From DASYSA01 sp036003885 (GTDB lineage Bacteria; Acidobacteriota; Blastocatellia; UBA7656), in assembly GCA_036003885.1 (NCBI GenBank), contig DASYSA010000010.1:3723-67722 (forward strand): a DNA stretch of 64,000 nucleotides, in the 5' to 3' direction. Shown piece after piece: positions 48,994 to 57,837 of the stretch (position 1 is its first letter; each line of letters opens with the position of its first letter). Both the position numbers and the translations under genes were made by a program. The notes below the pieces were generated by a model. The model had not been told where the DNA came from. It made no database searches and saw only the letters and a program-made list of their open reading frames with translations.

Positions 48994-50736
48994 ATGCAAG
49001 CAGTCGAGGTAAGCTACACCGAATTCCAGACTACGGACCTAGAGCCGCGCCTTGGACTAATCGACAGACTCGAACGAAAGAAGACGCTGCTCATCTTCAT
49101 TACCGTGGTTTTGGCATTCAGCGTCCGCGTCTACAGGCTGGACTCGGCAAGCCTGTCGGAAGACGAAACCAATAAGGTTTTTGCAGTCCGGGCTTATGAG
49201 CAGGGGGACTTCACCGTCAATGCCGAACACCCGATGATGATGAAGATGCTTTGCTACTGCTCCGTGAAGGTGTGTCAGCTCTTCAACCAGGGATTGGGAG
49301 AGAGGCTCGGCCTGGCTATCCCGGAAGAGACAGCGTTGCGTTTGCCTAACGCGACGTTCGGGGCGATCACCGTCGTTCCGCTCTTCCTCTTCGTCGCTTC
49401 CCTGTTTGGATTTCGAGTTGGCCTCGTCACGGCGTTGTTGTGGGCGTCGGGCCTCAACGCGGTATGGATCAACCGGGTAGTCAAGGAAGACACGCTGCTG
49501 GTCTTCTTCATGTTCACTGGGTTCTATCTGTACAACTGCGCCAAGCAACGTCCAGCCTCGGACGTCTCCGGCCAGGAGCGACTATACGCGCTTGCGGGCG
49601 CTGCCTTTGGAATGATGATGGCTTCGAAGTACTTTCCGCACTACTTCGGACTGGGAGTTCTGTTTTATCACCTGGCTGGCTACGACAGCCGCGACAACCG
49701 GGGGCGAACCCCACGAATGACAGCCAGTCTCTTCGGCTCGATGCTTCTTGCAGCTGTGATCTTCAATCCGGCGCTCTTCTCGCCCGCGACATGGCGATAT
49801 CTGTTGCTCTACCTGGGCGAAGACCTTCAGACTCATCACGGCTACCTGATCATGCAGACGCTTCACGATAACGACCTCCTGTCGATGCCGCACGGGAGCC
49901 CCTGGTATTTCTACTTCTTGTTTCTCGCCGTCAAGTTGCCGCTGCCGGTGCTGATAGCCTTTCTCATCGGGCTCGTCGAGGTCTTTCGCCATCGCGGGCC
50001 GGCAGACAAAATACGAGGCTATCTCTTTCTCAGGGTAATGCTCGTCTTCTGGCTGGTTCCGATGTCCATAGCGGGGTCGAAGTTCCTGCGTTATACGCTG
50101 TCGCTTATGCCGTTGGTCTACATCACGGCAGCGATTGCGATAGTTCAAATGTGGCGGGTTTTGTCATCCGCACTTGGGAAGTTGTCGCTGCGAGCGGGGC
50201 CGGCCGGACTTGCGGCGGCAGCCGGCGTCGCAGTTGTGTTCCTGGTCTCGCCGGCGGTGTCGATGATCCGGAGCCTTCCCTACCCGAGCCTCTATGTAAA
50301 CGCGCTGGGGGGCAATCGTGTCGGGTACTACTTTCCGCATGACGAGTTCTACGATCTCGGAGCGCGGGAGAGCATCGAGTATCTGGCCCAGTCCGCTCCT
50401 CGAGGAGCAACTATCGCCAGCGACATCCCTGGAGTTGTTGAGTACTATCTCGAGCGGTACAATCGACCCGACATTCGCTCTGAGATACTGTCGCATCCGG
50501 ACTTCAGTCTCGCCAGGAGCCAGCCCGACTATGTGATCCTGCAACGCGGCCGGGTCTACTTTGAGAATCAACAGACTTTCAAGCTGGTCGAAAACACCTA
50601 TCCCATCGTGCAGGCCAGTACCTACGCCGGAACCGATGCTGTTCGGGTGTATATGCTGGGCGACGAGGCAGCCACCCGCCATCAATGGGCCGAACCGAAC
50701 GATCGTCCGCTGCTGTACCGAAGAAGTAGTGAGTAA
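48994..50736 (+). CDS. GT39-type membrane glycosyltransferase (PMT/ArnT-like)
   Basis: About 580 residues with roughly ten membrane segments. The first outer loop holds the acidic SLSEDET motif used for catalysis in GT39/GT83 enzymes, and NAEHPMMMKML resembles the conserved HP segment. It would move a sugar from a polyprenyl-phosphate donor to protein or lipid on the outer face of the membrane. ATG 48994 follows GGAGAGACAGA and is preferred over 48916. The next two genes, a deacetylase and a polyprenyl-phosphate GT2, fit as helpers. Confidence 0.85.
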   Translation: MQAVEVSYTEFQTTDLEPRLGLIDRLERKKTLLIFITVVLAFSVRVYRLDSASLSEDETNKVFAVRAYEQGDFTVNAEHPMMMKMLCYCSVKVCQLFNQGLGERLGLAIPEETALRLPNATFGAITVVPLFLFVASLFGFRVGLVTALLWASGLNAVWINRVVKEDTLLVFFMFTGFYLYNCAKQRPASDVSGQERLYALAGAAFGMMMASKYFPHYFGLGVLFYHLAGYDSRDNRGRTPRMTASLFGSMLLAAVIFNPALFSPATWRYLLLYLGEDLQTHHGYLIMQTLHDNDLLSMPHGSPWYFYFLFLAVKLPLPVLIAFLIGLVEVFRHRGPADKIRGYLFLRVMLVFWLVPMSIAGSKFLRYTLSLMPLVYITAAIAIVQMWRVLSSALGKLSLRAGPAGLAAAAGVAVVFLVSPAVSMIRSLPYPSLYVNALGGNRVGYYFPHDEFYDLGARESIEYLAQSAPRGATIASDIPGVVEYYLERYNRPDIRSEILSHPDFSLARSQPDYVILQRGRVYFENQQTFKLVENTYPIVQASTYAGTDAVRVYMLGDEAATRHQWAEPNDRPLLYRRSSE

Positions 50737-51619
50737 TTCTGAAGCAATGCGACAACTGATCGTTAACGCCGACGACTTTGGATTCACGCGTGGAGTCAAC
50801 GCTGGAATACTACGAGCATTCTCCGAGGGGATTCTGACCAGTACGACGATAATGGCAACCGGCCCCGCTTTTGAAGATGCGGTCGAACTCGCACTGACGA
50901 ACCCTTCGTTGCCTGTTGGCTGCCACCTCGCCCTGGTTGGAGGAAGGCCCAGTGCGCCACCTCAGACTGTGGCCTCCCTGATTGACGCCGCGGGAAACAT
51001 GCCGGCTACACTTACCCAATTGGCGGTCAGATTGGTTGCCGGAAGGGTGCGTATTGCAGACATCGAGCACGAATTCCGTTCTCAAATCGAGCGCGTCCTG
51101 GTCGCGGGAATCAAGCCCAGCCATCTTGATACCCACAAGCACACACATATCTATCCGCCGGTCATGAGGGCGTTGGCTCGAATCGCCCGCGAGTTCGGCA
51201 TCAAATGCGTGCGCAATCCGTTTGAAGGCATTCGTAATGCCCGCACGGGACAGCTCGCCCGCGGCAGGCGGATGGTCTATCTGAAACAGCGGGTGACTTC
51301 GATGGCGATTCTTCCCGGCATCCCTCAGTTTCGCAGCATAGTCGACAAACACGGATTGCGAACACCGGATCACTTCCGCGGGGTGAGTCTTACCGGTATC
51401 CTCGAAGGCCCGGCAATTCAAGATGTGATGAGGTCGCTGCCGGAGGGCACTACCGAGTTGATGTGCCATCCGGGCTTCTACGACGCGGATCTCGATCGCG
51501 CACACACTCGGCTCAAGCGGGAACGCCAGCGCGAACTCGACGCGCTCACGGACCCGCAGATCCGAAACTTCTCATTAAGCCAGGGGATCAATCTTGTGAG
51601 CTACGCCGAGCTCAGTTGA
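50729..51619 (+). CDS. YdjC/ChbG/HpnK-family carbohydrate deacetylase
   Basis: About 296 residues. VNADDFGFTRGVNAGIL holds the metal-binding Asp pair, PSHLDTHKHTHIYP the histidine metal ligands, and ELMCHPGFYD the C-terminal histidine. Family members remove acetyl groups from GlcNAc-containing sugars; HpnK acts in hopanoid gene clusters, but no hopanoid genes are here. It starts at GTG 50729, overlapping the previous stop, or ATG 50747. It probably deacetylates a lipid-linked or transferred amino sugar in this trio. Confidence 0.83.
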   Translation: MSNSEAMRQLIVNADDFGFTRGVNAGILRAFSEGILTSTTIMATGPAFEDAVELALTNPSLPVGCHLALVGGRPSAPPQTVASLIDAAGNMPATLTQLAVRLVAGRVRIADIEHEFRSQIERVLVAGIKPSHLDTHKHTHIYPPVMRALARIAREFGIKCVRNPFEGIRNARTGQLARGRRMVYLKQRVTSMAILPGIPQFRSIVDKHGLRTPDHFRGVSLTGILEGPAIQDVMRSLPEGTTELMCHPGFYDADLDRAHTRLKRERQRELDALTDPQIRNFSLSQGINLVSYAELS

Positions 51620-51633
51620 ATTCAGGTGAACTT

Positions 51634-52653
51634 ATGTTTCAGAAAGAGGCTCCAAAGTACAGTATTGTTGTTCCATTTCACAACGAGCAGGAGAGCGTCG
51701 GGGAACTGTATGGCAAGCTCTCGGACGTGATGCCCGGCCCCGGCGAGCAGGTCGAGTTCGTCTTCGTCGACGACCATAGCACTGACGGGACACTTCCCAT
51801 CCTGGAGCATCTCGCGGAGAACGACCCGCGCATCGTTGTGATTCATCTGAAGCGTAACTATGGGCAGACCGCAGCGCTGGCGGCTGGTTTCGACATGGCC
51901 GAGGGCGCGATCATCATTGCGATGGATGGCGACTTGCAGCACGATCCAGCCGACATCCCGGCAATGCTCCGCGCCTTTGAAGACACCGGCTGCGACATTG
52001 TAAGCGGCTGGCGCAACCACCGTGCCGACAATCTCCTGCTGAGAAGGCTCCCATCGCGAACCGCCAATTGGTTGATGTCCAGGCTTTCGGGCGTAGACAT
52101 TCATGACTTCGGCACAACCTTCAAGGTCTATCGCCGCGAAACGATCAAGCAGATACGGCTCTACGGAGAGATGCACCGCTTCATTCCTGCGCTCGCGTCA
52201 TGGAACGGAGCTACCGTGGTAGAGATACCGATCCACAACATCGAACGGCCCGGCGGCAGATCTCACTACGGCATCTCCCGCACCCTGCGAGTTTTGCTCG
52301 ATCTGCTGACCATCCGCTTTCTGTTGAAGTACGTCACCCGTCCGTTACACTTCCTGGGGCCTCCGGGCCTTCTGGGCATGCTCCTTGGAATGGCGATTTT
52401 TGGCTGGCTTATAATCGAAAAGCTGATCTATGGAACCGATTTGTTCGATTCTCACGGTCCGCTGATGCTTATGGGAGCCGTGCTCTTCCTGGCGGGCGTG
52501 CAGTTGATCTCATCCGGCATTCTCGCCGAGTTGTCCAGCAGGACATACTTTGAGTCGCAGGGAAAACCGATCTACTCGATCGAACGCATAATAAACGGCA
52601 AACTGAATGCCTCCGCGGAAAAGACTGCTGTGGGGAGCGGCCGAGTCGAATAG
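51634..52653 (+). CDS. GT2 polyprenyl-phosphate glycosyltransferase (DPM1/GtrB-like)
   Basis: 339 residues. The N-terminal GT-A domain starts YSIVVPFHNEQESVGELY, the DxD motif is AMDGDLQHDP, and RNYGQTAALAAGFD is a family block. Two C-terminal membrane helices (about 240-310) anchor it. Enzymes of this type make polyprenyl-phosphate-sugar, the donor that GT39 enzymes use, so it probably supplies the enzyme at 48994. ATG 51634 follows AGGTGA, 14 bp after the deacetylase. Confidence 0.9.
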   Translation: MFQKEAPKYSIVVPFHNEQESVGELYGKLSDVMPGPGEQVEFVFVDDHSTDGTLPILEHLAENDPRIVVIHLKRNYGQTAALAAGFDMAEGAIIIAMDGDLQHDPADIPAMLRAFEDTGCDIVSGWRNHRADNLLLRRLPSRTANWLMSRLSGVDIHDFGTTFKVYRRETIKQIRLYGEMHRFIPALASWNGATVVEIPIHNIERPGGRSHYGISRTLRVLLDLLTIRFLLKYVTRPLHFLGPPGLLGMLLGMAIFGWLIIEKLIYGTDLFDSHGPLMLMGAVLFLAGVQLISSGILAELSSRTYFESQGKPIYSIERIINGKLNASAEKTAVGSGRVE

Positions 52654-52657
52654 GGTT

Positions 52658-53518
52658 TCAGTCCTCGACGATGAAGTAATCCGCTTCGCGAGGCTCGGTA
52701 TCCGCTCGCTCGACACGAGGGAGCCGGATCTCGTCGCGAAGAATCAAGTCCGACACTACGACACGATTGCTGTCGCCGAAATCGAGCAAGGCGTGAAATG
52801 GTTTCCTATCGAATCGTTCTGGCTCACCGGTATACTTGAGGACATCCGCCCCCATCGCGTCCGTTGCCCTTTCGAACATCTCAACTCCGCGAAGGCTACC
52901 CGACCTATCCACAACGATGACAGGCACCAGAGCCGCTCGCTCGGATCCGGATTCCGGGTGAGTGACCGCCTCCCTGCGACTCACCTCAAGCTCTTCCCTT
53001 CTTTGAACCAGCAACTGCGTGAGCTTCGCGATCATCTCCTGGCTGACCGCGTACGTAGCTGTCTTTTGTTGGGCGAAACTGCTCTCCTCCCAATCACGGA
53101 TCAGTTCCCATGCCGCAGCCGGAACCTCGGCCGCCAGGCTGTGTGAAGGGCTGTATTCGGCAGCACTACGTTCAGCGCTTGCATACTCAGCCAATTCCTG
53201 GGCACAGCTTCGGCACGAAGCGACATGTGCGGCCGTCGCTGCCCCCCTGGGCCTGGCCGACTTGCCATAAAAGAACGAAGCGATCTCGCTTACATCGGGA
53301 TGCGTCCGGGCAGGCTCAAGACTGAAACCTGACCGCTCCGGACCGTGCTTGAGCGCGCGTGTCAACGCGACAATTGCCCGGCAATCATCGCAGGTCGACA
53401 GATGCTCATCAATCACCTGGCTCGATGGCCCGTCTGATTCGCCCCTCAAATACTCGAACAACTTCTCTGGATGTGCGGACTTCCTTGCCACTAGATCACC
53501 AACTTCCATGCCACTCAT
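52658..53518 (-). CDS. Soluble anti-sigma factor with two zinc-finger (zf-HC2-like) motifs
   Basis: 286 residues. Two HxxxCxxC motifs, HLSTCDDCRA near residue 40 and HVASCRSCAQE near 100, mark ZAS-type anti-sigma zinc sites. No membrane segment is seen, so it is cytoplasmic, unlike most. A C-terminal region of about 90 residues (PVIVVDRSGSLRGVEMFERA) is unassigned and may sense a signal. It follows the ECF sigma gene by 63 bp, so it probably restrains it. ATG 53509 is an alternative start. Confidence 0.8.
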   Translation of the reverse strand: MSGMEVGDLVARKSAHPEKLFEYLRGESDGPSSQVIDEHLSTCDDCRAIVALTRALKHGPERSGFSLEPARTHPDVSEIASFFYGKSARPRGAATAAHVASCRSCAQELAEYASAERSAAEYSPSHSLAAEVPAAAWELIRDWEESSFAQQKTATYAVSQEMIAKLTQLLVQRREELEVSRREAVTHPESGSERAALVPVIVVDRSGSLRGVEMFERATDAMGADVLKYTGEPERFDRKPFHALLDFGDSNRVVVSDLILRDEIRLPRVERADTEPREADYFIVED

Positions 53519-53581
53519 TCAAATCTGCGACTGACCCGGAACGGCCGCCGGGGAGTTCGCTAACAAAACTCATCTGCACTA

Positions 53582-54304
53582 TCAGCTGCGCATTGATCCT
53601 GGCCGGCTTGAGAGTAACGCCTGCGCCGACGTTATGCCGCGTTCGGCCAGCCACTTCAGCAACCTGACCCGGAGTCGCCTCGCGCGCTGGTAAACGAGGT
53701 CTTCGGACATATCATACTTCTCAGAGATCTCCTTTGCGCCGCGCTCGCCTACAATGTACTCGTTGACGATGACGCTGTCTTTCCAGTCGCGGCAAACATC
53801 GGTCAGCAGTTGATCGATGATCTCGCGCTGCTGGGTGCTGACGGCCCGCGCTTCAGGGGACGCCTCCCGGGAGGGCGCCCTGTCCACGGCGGTAGGCTCG
53901 TCTGAATCGGGATCGCTGACCGGCCGCGGGTCCCACGATTTGTCCCTGCCAACGCGTCGAATCGTATCGATCATCTCGCTGGTGGTTATTCGAGCAATGA
54001 AGCTGGAGAGCTTCCCCTCCTTGCGCCACTGCGCCAGCCCACGATAGACCTTGAAGATCGCTCTCGAGATCACATCGTCGGCCGAATCCCACGCCGGAAA
54101 GCGGAAACGGGAGTTACGCACAATGTGGTTGATTAACCACTGGTAGCGGCCAATGATCCTCTCAAAACACAGGTGCGCGGCCTGACGATCATTCTTTGAA
54201 GAGGCGAGGAACGTGTCGACCAGCTCCTCGTCGCTTGATTCATCGAGCCAACGCTCATCAATCTCGGCTCCCGCACCTGACTCATTGGGCATGTGCTCAC
54301 TCAT
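53582..54304 (-). CDS. ECF-type RNA polymerase sigma factor
   Basis: About 240 residues. Region 2 (DSADDVISRAIFKVYRGLAQW, then KLSSFIARITTSEMIDTIRR) binds core and the -10 element. Region 4 (VNEYIVGERGAKEISEKYDM, then LVYQRARRLRVRLLKWL) binds -35. A long acidic linker and a Gln/Ser-rich insertion separate them. The upstream TTG at 54313 is an alternative start. The zinc-finger anti-sigma gene lies directly downstream. Confidence 0.88.
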   Translation of the reverse strand: MSEHMPNESGAGAEIDERWLDESSDEELVDTFLASSKNDRQAAHLCFERIIGRYQWLINHIVRNSRFRFPAWDSADDVISRAIFKVYRGLAQWRKEGKLSSFIARITTSEMIDTIRRVGRDKSWDPRPVSDPDSDEPTAVDRAPSREASPEARAVSTQQREIIDQLLTDVCRDWKDSVIVNEYIVGERGAKEISEKYDMSEDLVYQRARRLRVRLLKWLAERGITSAQALLSSRPGSMRS

Positions 54305-54421
54305 CTGTGCCAATTCTGGCTATAGCCGGCGAGCGCATTTTACCATCGAGCCTGACCGGCCCGAAAGCCTGGTTGCTAGACGGGGGTGGGGTGGTTTGCC
54401 TGACAAGTCAGAGATCACCCA

Positions 54422-55366
54422 TCACTTCTTGTGCGTCATACCCCTGTAGACTTCACGCGAGATCTCCTTGATCAGCGTCTGAGCCTTGTTCTCATCCGCG
54501 AGTCCGCGCGTCAGTATGACCAGCACATAAGGCTTCCGGCCGGGTGGGTAGACGATCGCGGCGTCGTGATTGATCCCCGTGATCGACCCTGTCTTGTGGG
54601 CGACTCGCACATCCTTAGGCAATCCTGCGGGAATGCCTTCGTTGAACTTCTGACCGAGCATCACTTCAATCATCTCATCTGAGTCTCTGGTCGACACGGC
54701 ATGGCGCTCAGCTATTTTCCGGAGAATAACCATTAGATCACGTGCAGTGGTCGTGTTGTTCAAGCCCTTCTGGAACGCTTTGCTGTCCTCTACGCCGCGG
54801 AGCACCCGGATGTTTCGCGCCCCAATCTCTCGCATCGTCTCCATCACCCGCTCAGGCGTTACCCGCTCAATCAACAGGTTCGTTGCGAGATTACTGCTTA
54901 CGTCGATCATCAAGCGCAGGAGTTCGCGGACGGTTTCGGCCTGACCAATCCTCCTATAGAGCGTCCCTTCGGAGTCGCTATCAGGTGAAAGCGCGTAGCG
55001 GCTCCCGTCAACGATGCTGAGGAACTCATTCTTGAGCGGGATGCGATCGTCGAGAGACAACATGCCGGCGCGTGCCTGCCTGAAGACTTCTACCATAACC
55101 GGCACCTTCATGGTGCTGGCGGCATGAAAGTTCTCGTCCGGTTTGATCAGGAACTGTTCCCCAGTCGTCAGATCGCAAAACGCCACTGCAACGGTCTCGG
55201 CCCCGCTCTCCGCGATCAGCCGCTCGATCCTCTTCTGTTCGATCTGGTGGACGGAACCGCGGGCGCCCAGGCGGCCTCGAGCTTGCGCTTGACCGATTGT
55301 AGTCAAATGCACGAGTAACACGAGCACTACTAGTGACGTTTTTGGCGCCGCTCGATCAGTTCGCAT
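54422..55366 (-). CDS. Exported class A beta-lactamase-like serine hydrolase
   Basis: 314 residues with a signal peptide (to about GQAQA). Active-site SxxK is in AASTMKVPVM, the SDN-like motif is SSN in DVSSNLATN, and the KTG triad is AHKTGSITG. The GVEDSKAFQKGLNNTTTARD segment fits the omega-loop region. It may hydrolyse beta-lactams or act as a peptidase; sequence alone does not decide. The start codon lies 4 bp after the stop of a small membrane protein gene, so the two are probably co-translated. Confidence 0.87.
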   Translation of the reverse strand: MRTDRAAPKTSLVVLVLLVHLTTIGQAQARGRLGARGSVHQIEQKRIERLIAESGAETVAVAFCDLTTGEQFLIKPDENFHAASTMKVPVMVEVFRQARAGMLSLDDRIPLKNEFLSIVDGSRYALSPDSDSEGTLYRRIGQAETVRELLRLMIDVSSNLATNLLIERVTPERVMETMREIGARNIRVLRGVEDSKAFQKGLNNTTTARDLMVILRKIAERHAVSTRDSDEMIEVMLGQKFNEGIPAGLPKDVRVAHKTGSITGINHDAAIVYPPGRKPYVLVILTRGLADENKAQTLIKEISREVYRGMTHKK

Positions 55367-55370
55367 GCTG

Positions 55371-55790
55371 TCAGTATCGCCTGAAGGCCCGGGCCATCAA
55401 TCCGAGGCCTCCAGTGAACAGAGTGAGCATCAGAATGACGTTGAAGAGGCTGGTCTGGCGAAAGTAGATTACGAGATTTGACAATATGCCCGCAAAGATT
55501 ATCAGAATGCTCGCACCTGCAACAATCCACCCCGCGATAGATTTGACATTGAAAAAGAGGAGTCCGATTCCGACTGCCAGAGGGATCAGTGTCAGCCCAA
55601 AGGTGTTTGTTCCCCACCATTGCCAGTACCCGCTGGTGACCTGAACCTGGTTCATTATCAGGTATCCACCCATAATTGAGCAGGCGAGACCCACCAGAAA
55701 CGTGCCCACACCACCAGGTGTACCTCCTGGTCCTTCGAACCGCCGGACCTTGGAGGCGGCTTCGTCGTCGCGCGCTGGGCCGGATTCCAT
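55371..55790 (-). CDS. Small membrane protein of unknown function
   Basis: About 139 residues. A hydrophilic Gly/Pro-rich N-terminus (EGPGGTPGG) leads into four hydrophobic helices, with GYWQWWGTNTFG between the first two. The family is not recognised. It is chosen to start at ATG 55790 rather than GTG 55808. It sits directly upstream of the beta-lactamase-like gene and is probably translated with it. Confidence 0.6.
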   Translation of the reverse strand: MESGPARDDEAASKVRRFEGPGGTPGGVGTFLVGLACSIMGGYLIMNQVQVTSGYWQWWGTNTFGLTLIPLAVGIGLLFFNVKSIAGWIVAGASILIIFAGILSNLVIYFRQTSLFNVILMLTLFTGGLGLMARAFRRY

Positions 55791-55932
55791 AGGGCCGAAG
55801 CCTATCACCGCGCGACTTCACCGTCAACGATCTCAGTAGGTTGCCGGGGCCAGAAAATGGAACTACGCTGTCTGTGATGGCTTTGAGTTAGTATCACTAC
55901 TGGTATTCTCGGCGAACGGAGCAAAACGAACT

Positions 55933-56580
55933 ATGACACTCCATTGTTTTACATCAGCACTTGCAGTCACGATCATCGTCTCACTCGCTGGCATCGCGGC
56001 CGGCCAGGAGCCGACGAAACAAGAAGGGGGTGCAAAACCCCGTTCCGTCCGCCCCTCTCAGAAGCCTTCCATTGAACCACCGCAAACACCTGCGCCGGAC
56101 CGGGCAGAGGTGCCGCCGCCCGAACAGATTCTGGCCCTGAAAATGAACGAACTTGGCCTCCAGATAGAGAAACTCACCACGGAACTTCGGAGGCTGCGAA
56201 AGGAGACCGAGCACAATGGCACGTCAATGGAGCTGATGCTCTACGAAGAGCGACTATCCAAGGTTGAATCGAAGCTGGATGATCTTACTGCATACAAGAG
56301 TCAGCTCGAAGCTCGGGAGCAGGACGTGCAGCGCCGCACACGCAACATCCAACAGGAGATGATCCTGCGAGCGGGTAATATTCTCCGGCGCGACGAAGCG
56401 GAAGCTGCGATTCGAGCCGAGCTGCAGAGGTCGCTCGACGACACTCGAATGCAGAAGGAGACAAATCAGCAGCGCATCAACGATCTGCAAAGCCAGGCTG
56501 AATACCTACGCAAGCGTATTGAGATTCTGCGCAAGAAGCTCGAGCAGCTGGAGACAAGGAGTGAAAGCCCGAATCAGTGA
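55933..56580 (+). CDS. Exported coiled-coil protein
   Basis: 215 residues: signal peptide (to about GIAAGQE, residue 25), a Pro/Gln/Lys-rich linker (25-60), then about 140 residues of coiled coil with heptad spacing (IEKLTTELRRLRKE, LRKRIEILRKKLEQLE). No catalytic motif. It converges on the second TGA-containing DUF1573 gene, whose stop is 24 bp away. The architecture resembles the protein at 28702. Confidence 0.65.
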   Translation: MTLHCFTSALAVTIIVSLAGIAAGQEPTKQEGGAKPRSVRPSQKPSIEPPQTPAPDRAEVPPPEQILALKMNELGLQIEKLTTELRRLRKETEHNGTSMELMLYEERLSKVESKLDDLTAYKSQLEAREQDVQRRTRNIQQEMILRAGNILRRDEAEAAIRAELQRSLDDTRMQKETNQQRINDLQSQAEYLRKRIEILRKKLEQLETRSESPNQ

Positions 56581-56604
56581 TCGTCGCAGGGAGGTCCGCG
56601 CCTG

Positions 56605-57837
56605 TCAGCGATCGACCACGATCAGACTGATCGGCACTTCTATGCGCGGCTTTTGGCTGTTGTCGGTCTCTATTCGCAGGAGGCCCTTGTAGGATCCTGG
56701 CTTCGGCACAAGGTTCGGATCAGACGTGAGCCTGATCAGGTAGTTGCTTCCTTCCACGATGGTTTGTTGCTCCAGCTTGATGAACTGGAGGCTTGATGAA
56801 ATCGCGGTAATGCGAAATGTACCCGCCAGCTTTCTGACGCCCACCCTGCCGATACTCCTCGACTGCGCTCGAAGGCTCGACACCAGGAGTTCTCCGATTT
56901 CCAGTGAAGTCGGCGTTGCGATGAGGTTCTCAGCCAGAACATTCAGCGTCAGTTGAACCTTCACAGCAGGCGATGCGTCACCGCCGGCTCGTAACTCGAT
57001 CGTCGCTGAATGCGGTCCCGGTTCATTGAATGGCCCGGCTCCGATGTCCAACCAGTATCCGCTCCCCTTCGTTTCCCGCTTAAGCTTATAGTCGATCGGC
57101 TCGGTCGGCTTCGTTAGTAACTGCAGCTCCGAAGTGCCCGCTGCCGCGGGTCGAATTCGGAGCGCGAACGTAAAGCGTTCACCTCGATCAGCGTTGATTG
57201 TCGGACGAGCAGTTGGCCACAGCTTGAACGCACCGACGGTCTCGCCACGCTGCAAGTCGGTGTTGCCGATACGTTTTACAAACTCGGGTGGCGGCTGCAC
57301 GTCTCCAGCAAGAGTCAGCGTTATGGACGGCTGTCGCGGGTCGTTCGAGTAGACCAGATAATTCTCGTCGAACGACCCTATCGGCTCCGCTATGTGAAGA
57401 GTGATTCGAATGATGCCGGCCTGACCAGGCTGGATGACTTTCTCCAGGAAGAAGTCTTTGGGAGGACATCAAGACGGCGCCGCACTACCCATCTTCGCGG
57501 ACGGCCTGGTCTTCATCTCGAAAGGAGGCTGGCGAAAGGAGACCTTCGAGGGACGCGTGCCAAGCTGAGGCATCTCCGATAACTCCAGCGGGGCACTACC
57601 GACGTTGCGCACCCAGAAGACGTGCGACAGGTCCTCACCGGCAAACACCTCCCCGAAGTCGTGGCGGGGGTTGTCGAGCACCAATTGCGGAGCGCCCGGA
57701 GAGCGCTGTGACGCCTGACCCATCGAGGGCGCCAGGGTCAACGCAAGGGCAAGCACCGTAGTCCCAGCCAGGAAGCCGCGCGCTATCCCAATCAACCCTT
57801 CCGTGGAGAAGCCTGAATCGTTGCTGGCTTTGTTCAT
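56605..57837 (-). CDS. Exported DUF1573 protein with in-frame TGA: candidate selenoprotein 2
   Basis: From ATG 57837: signal sequence (GIARGFLAGTTVLALALTLA), then a DUF1573 start (LDNPRHDFGEVFAGEDLSH). At codon 123 a TGA (57469-57471) interrupts a frame otherwise open for 410 codons. It reads AAPS-TGA-CPPKDFFLEKVIQPGQAG and continues in the same frame through Ig-like domains to RIEVPISLIVVDR. The TGA lies next to a Cys 13 residues before the PG of the domain, as in the paralogue at 22914 (12 residues). A hairpin follows at SECIS-like distance. Selenocysteine is the favoured reading; a nonsense mutation is the alternative. Confidence 0.7.
57430..57456 (-). promoter_or_regulatory. Candidate bacterial SECIS hairpin 2
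   Basis: Downstream of the TGA, GACTTCTTC can pair with GAGAAAGTC (one mismatch, one wobble) around a CTG loop that starts 21 nt after the TGA, the same spacing as in the paralogue. An overlapping alternative pairs CTGGA with TCCAG around GAAAGTCA, an 8-nt loop beginning with G, 26 nt after the TGA. Which forms is unclear. Confidence 0.45.
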
